NCBI RefSeq assembly: GCF_009696275.1
Contig: NZ_VUMI01000014.1
Location: forward strand, 52,704-116,703
DNA from: Eisenbergiella porci
GTDB taxonomy: Bacteria > Bacillota > Clostridia > Lachnospirales > Lachnospiraceae
DNA length: 64,000 nucleotides
Reading direction: 5' to 3'
A program made the position numbers and the translations under genes. Shown here in pieces: positions 21,706 to 31,356 of the stretch (within the stretch, counting starts at the first letter, position 1; every line of letters begins with the position of its first letter). Under the pieces are notes generated by a model, which worked only from the letters and a program-made list of their open reading frames with translations, did no database searches and had not been told where the DNA came from.

Positions 21706-23579
21706 TTTCCTACAGTTTCCCCCTTTGTTATGTTCTCTTCCTGTACTTCACTCTGCGGAATGGAAACGCCCACGACAGCGCCGCCTGCCGGATTGTCCTC
21801 TGTCCACATGGTTCCGCCGAATTTTCCTCTGACTACTGCATCGGAAATATAGAGTCCCAGCCCTGTGCCGTAGATACCTTTGCTGGTGACCATTTCTTTA
21901 AAGAGCCTTTCACGCACCCTTGCGCTGATGCCCGGCCCTGTATCCCTCACAAAAATCTTCAGTACTTTTTCGTCCCTTTTCACACCTATGGTTATGGTAC
22001 CGCCTCCCACCTGCTTCTGCGCATAAATGGCGTTAGAGAGCAGATTGTTGAGCACCTGGACCAGATTGTTGATATCTCCCCGTATCACATAGATGCGTCC
22101 GTCTTCAATTTCCGTTGCCACACTGCAGCCGCTGCTCATCAGCTCATGCCGCATGAGGAGCATGCTGCGTTTTATCAATTCTTCTGTAGTAAAAGTGACC
22201 TCATCGCTGGTGCTGACGCTGGCCGCCTGCCCCTTTATCGCCGTGATGATATCCGACATGTAGGAGGAGGATTCCCGGACCTTTTCAAACCATTCCTCCA
22301 TCTCCCCATATATTTCCCGGTAATCGTCCGCCGTCACATCCGGGTCTTCCAGGTTGTCCCTGCATTCCTCAACCAGGTTTTCCACCGCCGAAATACAGCC
22401 GGATATGCTCATGATGGGTGTTTTCAGGTTATGGGCAAGTCCGCCTATCATCTGGCCCAGCGAAGCAAGCCGTTCCTGCTCCATCATTCTGGCCTGGCTG
22501 TCCTGCAGCTGCTGCATGCTTTTTTTCAGCTGGGTCACATCCTTGAAAATCGCCACATAGCCGGAAAGGATCTCCTTAATATACAGGGGCGTCACATCCA
22601 CCACGTAATAATTTTTCCTGGTGCCCTCACCGAAATCAATGGTGATCGCCTGTTCGTAGGTGATGGTGGAGCCGCTTTCCTGGCAGGAGGAAACGGCTGT
22701 AAGGAGGTTGTAGATTGCCGTCTTTTTATAGACATCCTCCTTTTTCACACAGTCGCTCAAATACCTGCTTTCCGTAATGCCGTAGCCTGAGGCCAGGATT
22801 TTTTCAAAGGGCTTGTTATAGCTGATGACCACGCCGCTTTCACTGAGCACCAAATAACAATCGGAAATCCAGTCCAGCACCCGCTGCATGGCGATTGGCC
22901 TGATATCCAGAATATGCAGCTGGTATATGGCGATGCCGTTTAACACAATGGTGACGATAAAGCTCAGAGGCGTGGCCGTTATGGACAGGGTGCTTGTGAC
23001 CGTAGCCACCACGCTCACCGTCAGCGGGCACAGGCAGCCGATGGTAAACATCAGGCACTGCAGCATATAAAGCCTGCTCTTGTTATGCAGTGCGAAATTA
23101 ATCATCAGCGTCAGGCTGACCAGCTGGCAGAGCCAGCTGTAAAGCCCTGTCACCGCAATATACGGCCCGAACACTATCTCGCTTCTAATGGTGGAGAAAA
23201 CCCGGTAATGCAGGTGGTGCAGCGGGTTGGTCCACACCACAAGAATGGTAAGCAGCGGGATAAAAAAGAGCCACATGCTTTTCCTTGGCATCTGCTCCCA
23301 GCCCTTGACAAAAATCAGGGCAATGCAGAGGCAGAATACCGGCATCAGCGCTCCCATAGTATTGGTCCAGGCATCCCAGAACATGAGCGCTAACGTATTA
23401 TCCGGCTTCGTCAGCTTCATCCCCAGCAGGGCAATAACGCACAGTCCGTAGGAGCCAGCCAGCATGAGGTAAAATTTATGGATTAGCTGAAGCCTTTTTA
23501 CTTTAAAACTCCAGATAAAAAATAATATGATTGCAATCAGCGCCGTTAAAAAGATGGCGGCAGAAAAATCAGATATCAT
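21702..23579 (-). CDS. membrane sensor histidine kinase (7TM-PAS-HisKA-HATPase)
   Basis: About 625 residues. The N-terminal ~230 residues hold roughly seven membrane helices of the type found in 7TM histidine kinases. A PAS-like domain (about 235-355) follows, then an H-box LASLGQMIGGLAHNLKTPI (His near residue 383), an N-box VLNNLLSNAIYAQ and a G-box DTGPGI. The start at 23579 (MISDF) is chosen because GGGAG lies 5 bases upstream; an ATG four codons earlier falls inside that ribosome binding site. The gene sits between the NRPS and its coupled regulator. The input signal is unknown; the operon's own product is one possibility. Confidence 0.9.
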   Translation of the reverse strand: MISDFSAAIFLTALIAIILFFIWSFKVKRLQLIHKFYLMLAGSYGLCVIALLGMKLTKPDNTLALMFWDAWTNTMGALMPVFCLCIALIFVKGWEQMPRKSMWLFFIPLLTILVVWTNPLHHLHYRVFSTIRSEIVFGPYIAVTGLYSWLCQLVSLTLMINFALHNKSRLYMLQCLMFTIGCLCPLTVSVVATVTSTLSITATPLSFIVTIVLNGIAIYQLHILDIRPIAMQRVLDWISDCYLVLSESGVVISYNKPFEKILASGYGITESRYLSDCVKKEDVYKKTAIYNLLTAVSSCQESGSTITYEQAITIDFGEGTRKNYYVVDVTPLYIKEILSGYVAIFKDVTQLKKSMQQLQDSQARMMEQERLASLGQMIGGLAHNLKTPIMSISGCISAVENLVEECRDNLEDPDVTADDYREIYGEMEEWFEKVRESSSYMSDIITAIKGQAASVSTSDEVTFTTEELIKRSMLLMRHELMSSGCSVATEIEDGRIYVIRGDINNLVQVLNNLLSNAIYAQKQVGGGTITIGVKRDEKVLKIFVRDTGPGISARVRERLFKEMVTSKGIYGTGLGLYISDAVVRGKFGGTMWTEDNPAGGAVVGVSIPQSEVQEENITKGETVGK

Positions 23580-23612
23580 TTTTGCTCCCATCTGCCCGCT
23601 TTGGCGGGCATA
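23580..23612 (-). repeat. hairpin-RBS module, copy 1 (kinase start)
   Basis: On the minus strand a perfect 7-bp stem TGCCCGC/GCGGGCA with a 4-base loop is followed by AGATGGGAGCAAAA and the kinase ATG. The GGGAG inside it is the Shine-Dalgarno site. Related copies occur at 23643, 36611 and 37914. Confidence 0.75.
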
Positions 23613-23624
23613 TTATTCAGGGAG

Positions 23625-23642
23625 GGTGAAATGCATTTCACC
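23625..23642. repeat. 18-bp perfect palindrome at the NRPS stop codon
   Basis: GGTGAAATGCATTTCACC is its own reverse complement and contains the TGA stop of the NRPS gene. It lies between two copies of the hairpin-RBS module. It could be a protein-binding site or an RNA hairpin in the NRPS-kinase junction. Confidence 0.7.
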
Positions 23643-26600
23643 TTTGCTCCCATCTGCCCTCTTTAGTGGGCATTTTATTCACCGGAAAAAGTCCGGCAAA
23701 GCCTTCAATCAGATAAGACGCATCGGGAAGCTTTCTGTCAAAGCCTGCCTTTTTCAGCATCTCCTGCGTTATTTTGCATTCTACACGGACCGCGGCGCCG
23801 GAGGTTTTCATACGGTTGACATAATCCAAAAGCGGCGCCAGGATATCCCTGTTTTCATCATTCATCCGCTGCAGGAGCAATCCGCCGTAAGCCTCATCCG
23901 GCACGATTTCCAGATCTGGCACAAGAAGCTGTGCCACCTGGGACATGGAGGGCGGGCAGGGATTCATCAGATGCAGTGCTGTGGCTTCCGTGTCCCACAG
24001 AGCCAGCACCGCGGCCGCGCACCAGTCCACCGGCGTCAGATCAACCGCCAGGCAGGACATGGAGCGGGATATTGCCCCCACGCAGTGGATCGCCCTCATA
24101 AGAAGGAACGCCGCATTGCTTTCCGGGTTCTTCTGGAATACATGATCCGAGCAGCGTCCCGTAATTCTGCCCAGCCGGTAGACCCGTGCATTCAGTCCTT
24201 CCCTCATGGCACGGTAAACCGCCGCCTCCGACAGGAACTTGCTCCGGATATAAACATTATCCTCCCAGTTCTGTCCGATGTAAAAATCCGCTTCCGTAAA
24301 GACCGCGTCCTCCCCCGGATGCTCCCGCAGGAAATCCCCGCCGATGCTGGCTGTGGATATATGATAAAATACGGCTTCCGCCTCTTTTGCCAGCGCAAGC
24401 AGCGTTTCCGTGCCTCCCACATTGGTATCCAGAAAGGCCTGCTCATTGGCAGTATAGTGCCTCACGTCCGCCGCGCAGTGGTATACGGCCCGGATTTCCC
24501 CCGCCAGCCGGTTCCATTCCGGACGCTCCATTCCCAAAAGGGACCTGGATAAATCCCCTGCCGCAACCCGGATGCGTCCCATCTGGGCCGCCGTCCAGCC
24601 GGCGCCGAAATACCAGGACAGTGTCTCCCGCAGTCTGGCAATATCCCCGTTCCTTATAAGGCATATAATCCTTGTTCCGCTCTGTGAAAGCAGCGCCTTC
24701 AGCAAATGCGCACCGAAAAAGCCTGTGGCTCCGGTGAGAAGCACCGCCTTTTCTTCCCAACCGGGCGGGCCGGGCAAAATCGCCGGGGCCGCAGGAACCT
24801 GCGCGGGATATTCCGCCTCCCGCTCCCTGTCGTCCCTGTGCAGCCCGCTCCCGGATAGCAGCTTCGCCTGGGCTGCCGCCGTGGGGTTTTCATAAAACTG
24901 GGCCATCGTCATTTCCATGCCCTCATTGAAATATCTGCTCAGCACACTGAGCGCCCCAAGAGAGGTTCCGCCCTGTTCAAAAAAGGATTTTTCCGCACAA
25001 ATGTCATTTCTTCCCAGAATAGCCGACCAGATTTGCAGGATTTTCTCCTCTGTTTCAGGTTTCACCGACATTTTCCCCGCCTGCTCCGCAGAAGATCCTG
25101 CCGGATATGTTTCAGAAAATTTAACGGAAGCCTCCTCAGACGGAAGCTTTTCCGCTGCAGCTGTCCTTTCTTCGGTAAACGCGCCTTTTTCCCACTCCCG
25201 CTTTAAAAGCAGCAGATCCGTCTTCCCATTATCTGTTATAGGAAGACTTTCCAGCCGGCAGAAAGAGGAAGGCACCATATAATCCGGCAGGCAGCCGCGC
25301 AGCCACCGACGCAAGCGTTCCGCATCCCCGCCGCCATCCTCCGCTTCCGTATAAAAAGCGATCAGCTCCGACGCCCCGTCCGGTTTTTCCACGGGAATCA
25401 CCGCCGCCCGGGCAGCCGCCCCCGATTCCAGCATGGCGTTGGCAATTTCACTCAGCTCCACTCTCTGGCCGTTGATTTTTACCTGCCCGTCCCTGCGGCC
25501 AAGGAAAACAACCCTTCCGTCCGCGCGCAGCCGACCCAGGTCACCTGTTTTGTACATCCGCTGCTGCGGGAAGTAAATATCCGGGAAAAAGGCCGCCTCC
25601 GTCAAATCCTCACGTCCGATATAGCCTTCCGAAATACCTTCCCCGGCCAGGTACAGTTCTCCTTCCGCAGTGGGCATCACCGGGTTTCGCTCCTCATCCA
25701 GCAGATATACCCTGCAGTTGGAAAGGGGACGGCCGATGGTGATTTCTTTTCCCGGCGCCACCTCCTCCACAGTGGCGCATACCGCCGCCTCCGTAGGGCC
25801 GTACATATTCAGCAGCCGGCTTTCCGGGCAAATCCGAAAGAACTGCTCCGCCAGCGTTTCCGTCAACGGTTCCCCGCCTGAAATTACCAGCTTCAGGCCA
25901 GACGCCGCGTTCCGGAACGCTTCATTTCCAAGGCACAGCTGCAGCCGTGAGGCCGTCAGCTGCATAAACTTTGCTCCGGTGGCGCCAATAAGCTCCGCCA
26001 GCCGCCAGGGAAGCACCATCTCCTCTTCATCCGCCATGACCACAGGATTCCCCATCGCCAGCGGGAACAGGCTTTCCACAATAAAAATGTCAAACATCAT
26101 GTTGGCGGTACACAGCACCGGCCCTTTCACATCCGCCATGAGCATTTTCATGTTGGCAAACAGATTGGACAGGCTGCGGTGGCGCAGCATGACTCCCTTT
26201 GGCCTGCCGGTGGAGCCTGAGGTAAATAGAACATGGATCAAATCCTCCCCGTTCACGCCCGTTTCCTCCCAGGAACCACTGTCCATCTGAGAAGAAACAA
26301 GCACGGGAAGCACGGTTTTATTAACAAGGCTTTCCCTGCTTTCCTGATCACAGAGCACAAACGCCGCGCCCGCCGTTTCCAGGATATAGTCCGTCCGTTT
26401 TGCCGGAAGGGACGGGGACAGAGGCACATAAGCGCAGCCGGCCTTAAGAATTCCCAGCATACCGGCCAGAAGCTCAGGCGTCCTTCCAAAACAAAGCCCT
26501 ATCCGGTCACCTCTGCTTACCCCGGCTGCATGCAGCCCGCAGGCAACGGAGCCAGCACGCCTGTCCAGCTCCTGACAGGTTATTTTTTCCCCATGCCAGA

Positions 26601-29600
26601 TCACCGCCGTTTCCGACGGATACATTCTGGCGCGGTTGCGTATCATCTGATGGATGGGCTGGTTCAGATACGGCATATACCTGTAATTGGGAATTTCAAA
26701 AAGCTCCATCCGATCGGCCACATCCACTATGGGCACCTCACGGATTTTTTCCGCGCTTCCGTCCGTAAGCCCCCTTACAATGCTTTCCATGCCTCTGCCA
26801 TACAGCCGTATGGTTTCCTCCTCAAACAGAGAAGAGGCGTACTCAAACTGCAGCTGGTATTCTTCTTTTTCAAAAACCAGTTCTACGAACAGCTCTGTCT
26901 TTGCCGCTCCCGTAAACAGCGGCACATATTCCACTGCCTCTCCCGCCAGCGTCAGACTGCCGGTCTCAAAGGGACGCATGGAAAAGGCCGCCTGATACAG
27001 CGGGTTTTCGGATAAGGTCCTGGGAAGCCCGAGCATGGAGATCATTTCCTCCAGGGAACAGTCCGGATGCTCCAGCATCCCTGTTACCTCCTGCCTGATC
27101 TGCTGCAGATACCTGCCGGTTTCCTCCTCTGCGTCCACCCGCAGACGCAAAGGCATGGTACTGATAAACGGTCCGCAGATTTCCTGCAGCTGCCTTTGAT
27201 TCCTGCCCGCCACCGGCGTTCCCACAAGCAGCTCCTTTTTCCCCGCAGCCGCGGAAAGCAGGATACCGTATGCTCCCAGGAACAGCATGTAGGGCGAAAT
27301 GCCGTTCTGCCTGCACCACTGCGTGCACTGGCCGCTCAATTCCCGGGAAATGCGGTGCGCATAATTTTTCCCCTGATAATCAAACTGCGATGGACGTGTT
27401 TTATCCGCAGGCAGAAGCAAAGGCTCCGGCAGAGGAGACAAATGCTCCCTCCAGTAGTCCCTGTCAGTGGTTTTTTCTTCCATTCTGTCCCGGGACTGCC
27501 AATAAGCGTAATCCAGATAATCCACGTCTCCCGAAACAGCTTCCCCGCCCTCATAGCAGCGGTTCAGCCTCTCCAGCATCAGGGGCGTGCTCATCCCGTC
27601 CCCGATAATATGATGCACATCCAGGAAAAGGAACTGCGTGCCCTCCCCGTCCCGCCACAGGCCCGCCCTCAGCAGGGGCGCTTTTTCCAGGGAAAACGGC
27701 CGGATAAACAGCGATGCCGCCTGCTCCAGGGTATCCCCTTCAAGCTGTGCAAGCGTAAAAGCCGCCTCCGGCATTACCTTTGCAAAAATACCGTCATCCT
27801 CCTGGACAAAGGCCGTACGGAAAATCCGTTCCCCGGCAATCAGCCTTTCAAATGCCTGCGCCAGCCTTCCGGCATCCACAGGCTTCTTAAGACAAAAGGC
27901 TCCCGGCATGTGATAGGTGAAGCTCTCCGGCGCCATGCAGGACTGGACATAAATTCCCTGCTGGATGGGAGTCAGAGGATAACGGTCCAGGCCGGGCGCG
28001 GGCTGCAGCTGCCACACCGGCTTTTTCACCGCTTCCTTTTCCCCGCCGATGTACCGGGCCAGACGTCCTGCCGTACGGCAGGCATACAGATCGGAAATCC
28101 GCAGCCGCCTTCCCACAGCATCTTCCACTCCGGCAAGCACCTCCATGGCATTCAGGGAATTCCCGCCGCACAGAAAATAGTCGCTTTCGATTCCCATCTC
28201 CGGCTGCGCCAGCACCTCCCGGAAAATCTCCAGGATCTGCAATGAAAGCCCGTCTTGCGTCCCATCCATGGCTTCCGTCTTTTCCTCCGGCGCAGGCAGC
28301 CTGTCCTCGTCCACCTTTCCCCTGGAGGTGAGCGGGATTTCCTCCAGACGGATCACACAGGAGGGAATCATGTATTTCGGCAGCCGGGAAGCGGCAAACG
28401 CCAGCAGCTCCACCTCCGGGATTTCCTCCGGCGCACAGTAATAGGCGGCCAGGATCAGCTGGCCGTTCAGTTCCAGCACCTTCGCCGCCGCTTCCCTCAC
28501 TCCCGGGTAAGAGGCAATGCAGTCCACCGTCTCCTGCGGCTCGATGCGCAGTCCGCGCAGCTTCACCTGGCGGTCCAGCCTTCCGGACAGCATAATTTCC
28601 CCTTCCGCCGTCCAGCAGGCGATATCCCCTGTGGCATACATCCGCTCCCCTGCTTCAAATGGATTCTCCAGGAAGCTTTTTTCCGTAAGCTCCGGTGCGT
28701 TCCTGTAGCCTCTTCCCACACAGACGCCGCCGATAAACAGCTGTCCGTAAACGCCTGTCGGCAGTGGATTCATCCACCGATCCAGCACATACATGCGACA
28801 GCCGGGAAGCGGCCCGCCGACGGTAATTAAGGACGCTTCCCCCAGTTCCTTCATGCTCACCGCCACCGTGGTTTCCGAAGGACCATACTGATTGTAGATT
28901 CTGGCATTGGTACAATTTTTCAAAAGCTTCAGAAGCTCCCCGGTAAAAGCTTCCCCGCCGCATATAATCCGTTCCATCTGTCTCATGGCCCGGCAAAAGG
29001 AGGGATCCCTTAAAAAAGCGGTCAGGCGGGAGGGCGTTATGGACAGAAAGCCCACCCCATAGCCGGCAATCAGCTCCGCCAACCGGCGCGGGGATTCCTG
29101 CTCCTCCTCTCCCGGCAGCACCACCGTCCTGCCGTTTAAAAGGGCGGCCGTGCTTTCCAGGGTAAACGCGTCAAAGCCCACATTGCAGACGGAAAGAACC
29201 GCTCCCTTTCCGTAAACAGGCCCCATGGCCTTTACAAGGTTAAACAGGCTGCGCTGGGTGATTTCCACACCCTTAGGCTCCCCGGTGCTTCCGGAGGTAT
29301 ATACCACATAAGCCAGATCCTCCGGCTTTGCCCGAAACGGCGCTTCCTCCTCCCCGTCAGGATAAAAACGCCCCTCTTCCAGATCCTCCATCAGCAGAAG
29401 CCGCATATCCTCCGCCTCTGTGCCAAGCCGTCCCGCCTGCGTCCCATGCGTAATAAGCACGCCCGCGCCGCTCCTGCGGTAAATATCCCCAATCCGCCCA
29501 GCCGGAAGCTCCGTGGACAGCAGCAGATACGCATTCCCCGAACGCAGAGCTCCCATCAATGCGGCAAACAGCGCAAAGGTGCGGGGAAGCAGAATGGCCG

Positions 29601-31188
29601 CCACCCCTTTTTCTTCCCCGAAAATACGGTTCAGCCCCCGGGAAACAACGCCCGCCTGCTCTGCCAGCCCGGAATAGGTCAGCTTTTTCCCACCACAAAT
29701 AGCCGCAACACGCTGCGGATAATCAGAAACCGTCTGTTCAAAGACCTGATATAGATCTTTTTCTTCCAGATATTTTTCCGTATTATTAAAGGTATAGAGA
29801 ACCTTTTCCCGTTCCTCCCTGCCAAGCACGGCCAGGCGGCACAGGGGCCTGTCGGGATTATGCAGGGCCTCCATAAGAATATTCACCAGGCTTTCATGGA
29901 GCCCGGCAATCTCCTCTCCCGTAAAAAACTGGGACAGATAATCGTAATCCACACAATACTGCTTATGGCTTTCCATATTGCTCAGATGGATGCACAGCTG
30001 CTCCGCCTGGCAGCCGCTGTAGTGCCACCTTCCGGAAAATACCACAGAAGCATCCCTGCTCTCATATACCTTGCTGTCCTGGTAAGAGAGCGCAACTGAA
30101 AAAAGCCTGTCCGTCCCGTCTCCTTTTTCCCGGGCAAGCTCCAGGATATGGGAAAAGGGAAAGCGCTGATGGCGCAGCAGTTCAAACCACGCCTCCATCA
30201 GTTCTTCGTTAAACTGGTTAAACGTCCATTCGTCCTGTATTTCATTAAAAAAGGGAAGGGTATTTACGAACATCCCCGTACTCTGCTTAAATTCATAGCT
30301 GGTACGGTTGAAAATAGGAACGCCGATGGTAAACCGGGAAGCCCCGCCGATACGCCGGAAATAGATTGCCAGCGCCATATAGAATACGGCAAAGGGCGCC
30401 ACCCTGTTGTTCAGGCAGTACAGATAAACGGCATGATTAAGCACCTGCGGCAGGCGGAAGCTCATTCTGCGCCCCACAGGGCTGACCGCGGCACTTTTTA
30501 CAGACTTGATAACGGAAGGTTCTCCGGCCTTTTCCACCTGTTCCTTCCAATATTCCAAATCCCTCTTGTAAGCTCTGCCCGAAAGGTAATCCTCTTCCTC
30601 CCTCACATGCAGCTCATAGTCCGGGATCTGGTAAGGCTCCGGCCTCTCTCCCGCAAGCAGCTTCAGGTAAGTCTCCGCGATCCGGTTGCACACCAGCATC
30701 TGGGACCAGCCGTCCGAAATGATATGATGAATTTTCAGGAAGATGCCGCCTTTATTTTCCCCTGCCCCAAACAGGGCAAAACGATACAGGGGGGCATCCA
30801 ATACCGGAAGCGCCTCCCTGCTCATCGCAGTTTCCCAGCTTTCAATTCCTTCCTGATCCGTATGGGAAAAATCATAGATATCAAAACGCTCTTCACCGCA
30901 GGGGGCAAAATACTGCACAGGCTTTCCGTCCTGAAGCGTGATCCGGGTCCGCAGCGTAGCGTCCGCCTTCAAAACAAGCCGGATGCTCTCCTGTAAAAGC
31001 GCGAAGTCGATCCTGCCCCGAATACTTACTGTCGTACTGATATGATTGATTGATGTCCCTGGATAAGCCTGTTCCAGATTCCAGATATTCTGCTGGCTTC
31101 TGGACAGGGCAAATACTTTATGTTTCTCTGAATCCAATGCTTTTCCCGTCCTTTTTAACCAGTGCCGGAAAAACCGGGCACCAGTCAC
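23638..31188 (-). CDS. dimodular NRPS with terminal reductase (C-A-T-C-A-T-R)
   Basis: A 2516-residue nonribosomal peptide synthetase. Domains by motif: C1 (HHIISDG near residue 155), A1 (VVYTSGSTGEPKG near 630), T1 (GGNSLNAM near 1009), C2 (HHIIGDG near 1193), A2 (LFTSGSTGRPKG near 1658), T2 (GGTSLGA near 2074), reductase (TGATGFFG near 2154, YIRSK near 2314). By-eye specificity codes, with the final Lys assumed, are D-A-L-S-I-G-Q-V-A for A1 and D-I-V-Q-I-G-M-V-C for A2. I cannot assign substrates, but both keep the Asp for alpha-amino acids. An N-terminal C domain plus ligase/ACP downstream suggests N-acylation; the NAD(P)H reductase predicts release as an aldehyde (or alcohol). Start uncertain: GTG at 31188 or TTG at 31137, just before the first C-domain motif. 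No thioesterase or epimerase is present. Confidence 0.95.
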   Translation of the reverse strand: MTGARFFRHWLKRTGKALDSEKHKVFALSRSQQNIWNLEQAYPGTSINHISTTVSIRGRIDFALLQESIRLVLKADATLRTRITLQDGKPVQYFAPCGEERFDIYDFSHTDQEGIESWETAMSREALPVLDAPLYRFALFGAGENKGGIFLKIHHIISDGWSQMLVCNRIAETYLKLLAGERPEPYQIPDYELHVREEEDYLSGRAYKRDLEYWKEQVEKAGEPSVIKSVKSAAVSPVGRRMSFRLPQVLNHAVYLYCLNNRVAPFAVFYMALAIYFRRIGGASRFTIGVPIFNRTSYEFKQSTGMFVNTLPFFNEIQDEWTFNQFNEELMEAWFELLRHQRFPFSHILELAREKGDGTDRLFSVALSYQDSKVYESRDASVVFSGRWHYSGCQAEQLCIHLSNMESHKQYCVDYDYLSQFFTGEEIAGLHESLVNILMEALHNPDRPLCRLAVLGREEREKVLYTFNNTEKYLEEKDLYQVFEQTVSDYPQRVAAICGGKKLTYSGLAEQAGVVSRGLNRIFGEEKGVAAILLPRTFALFAALMGALRSGNAYLLLSTELPAGRIGDIYRRSGAGVLITHGTQAGRLGTEAEDMRLLLMEDLEEGRFYPDGEEEAPFRAKPEDLAYVVYTSGSTGEPKGVEITQRSLFNLVKAMGPVYGKGAVLSVCNVGFDAFTLESTAALLNGRTVVLPGEEEQESPRRLAELIAGYGVGFLSITPSRLTAFLRDPSFCRAMRQMERIICGGEAFTGELLKLLKNCTNARIYNQYGPSETTVAVSMKELGEASLITVGGPLPGCRMYVLDRWMNPLPTGVYGQLFIGGVCVGRGYRNAPELTEKSFLENPFEAGERMYATGDIACWTAEGEIMLSGRLDRQVKLRGLRIEPQETVDCIASYPGVREAAAKVLELNGQLILAAYYCAPEEIPEVELLAFAASRLPKYMIPSCVIRLEEIPLTSRGKVDEDRLPAPEEKTEAMDGTQDGLSLQILEIFREVLAQPEMGIESDYFLCGGNSLNAMEVLAGVEDAVGRRLRISDLYACRTAGRLARYIGGEKEAVKKPVWQLQPAPGLDRYPLTPIQQGIYVQSCMAPESFTYHMPGAFCLKKPVDAGRLAQAFERLIAGERIFRTAFVQEDDGIFAKVMPEAAFTLAQLEGDTLEQAASLFIRPFSLEKAPLLRAGLWRDGEGTQFLFLDVHHIIGDGMSTPLMLERLNRCYEGGEAVSGDVDYLDYAYWQSRDRMEEKTTDRDYWREHLSPLPEPLLLPADKTRPSQFDYQGKNYAHRISRELSGQCTQWCRQNGISPYMLFLGAYGILLSAAAGKKELLVGTPVAGRNQRQLQEICGPFISTMPLRLRVDAEEETGRYLQQIRQEVTGMLEHPDCSLEEMISMLGLPRTLSENPLYQAAFSMRPFETGSLTLAGEAVEYVPLFTGAAKTELFVELVFEKEEYQLQFEYASSLFEEETIRLYGRGMESIVRGLTDGSAEKIREVPIVDVADRMELFEIPNYRYMPYLNQPIHQMIRNRARMYPSETAVIWHGEKITCQELDRRAGSVACGLHAAGVSRGDRIGLCFGRTPELLAGMLGILKAGCAYVPLSPSLPAKRTDYILETAGAAFVLCDQESRESLVNKTVLPVLVSSQMDSGSWEETGVNGEDLIHVLFTSGSTGRPKGVMLRHRSLSNLFANMKMLMADVKGPVLCTANMMFDIFIVESLFPLAMGNPVVMADEEEMVLPWRLAELIGATGAKFMQLTASRLQLCLGNEAFRNAASGLKLVISGGEPLTETLAEQFFRICPESRLLNMYGPTEAAVCATVEEVAPGKEITIGRPLSNCRVYLLDEERNPVMPTAEGELYLAGEGISEGYIGREDLTEAAFFPDIYFPQQRMYKTGDLGRLRADGRVVFLGRRDGQVKINGQRVELSEIANAMLESGAAARAAVIPVEKPDGASELIAFYTEAEDGGGDAERLRRWLRGCLPDYMVPSSFCRLESLPITDNGKTDLLLLKREWEKGAFTEERTAAAEKLPSEEASVKFSETYPAGSSAEQAGKMSVKPETEEKILQIWSAILGRNDICAEKSFFEQGGTSLGALSVLSRYFNEGMEMTMAQFYENPTAAAQAKLLSGSGLHRDDREREAEYPAQVPAAPAILPGPPGWEEKAVLLTGATGFFGAHLLKALLSQSGTRIICLIRNGDIARLRETLSWYFGAGWTAAQMGRIRVAAGDLSRSLLGMERPEWNRLAGEIRAVYHCAADVRHYTANEQAFLDTNVGGTETLLALAKEAEAVFYHISTASIGGDFLREHPGEDAVFTEADFYIGQNWEDNVYIRSKFLSEAAVYRAMREGLNARVYRLGRITGRCSDHVFQKNPESNAAFLLMRAIHCVGAISRSMSCLAVDLTPVDWCAAAVLALWDTEATALHLMNPCPPSMSQVAQLLVPDLEIVPDEAYGGLLLQRMNDENRDILAPLLDYVNRMKTSGAAVRVECKITQEMLKKAGFDRKLPDASYLIEGFAGLFPVNKMPTKEGRWEQR
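23643..23673 (-). repeat. hairpin-RBS module, copy 2 (NRPS 3' end)
   Basis: A near-duplicate of copy 1, 62 bases away (only about five differences over ~38 bases). It covers the last ten codons of the NRPS, including the KMPTKEGRWEQR C-terminal tail, but here GGGAG is followed by the NRPS stop rather than a gene start. A local duplication that became coding is the simplest reading. Confidence 0.7.
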
Positions 31189-31235
31189 TCCTCTGTCCCC
31201 CGCAGGGAGACGCTATCTATTATGCACACATTATA

Positions 31236-31264
31236 TTTATACCGTTTTTTCTGCATAAAAGCAA
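31236..31264 (-). promoter_or_regulatory. probable promoter of the NRPS operon
   Basis: Minus-strand TTGCTT (31259-31264) and TATAAA (31236-31241) with a 17-base spacer, about 50 bases upstream of the GTG start. The match is moderate, in line with a regulated gene. Downstream, a GTGCC...GGCAC hairpin overlaps the first NRPS codons (about 31155-31180). Confidence 0.55.
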
Positions 31265-31356
31265 CGTAATTCGCTATATTGTGGGAAAACGCGCTGTATA
31301 ATAAAAAGAAATATCTTACTTAATACTGTAATATCATTCCTGCCCGAATGTTATCC

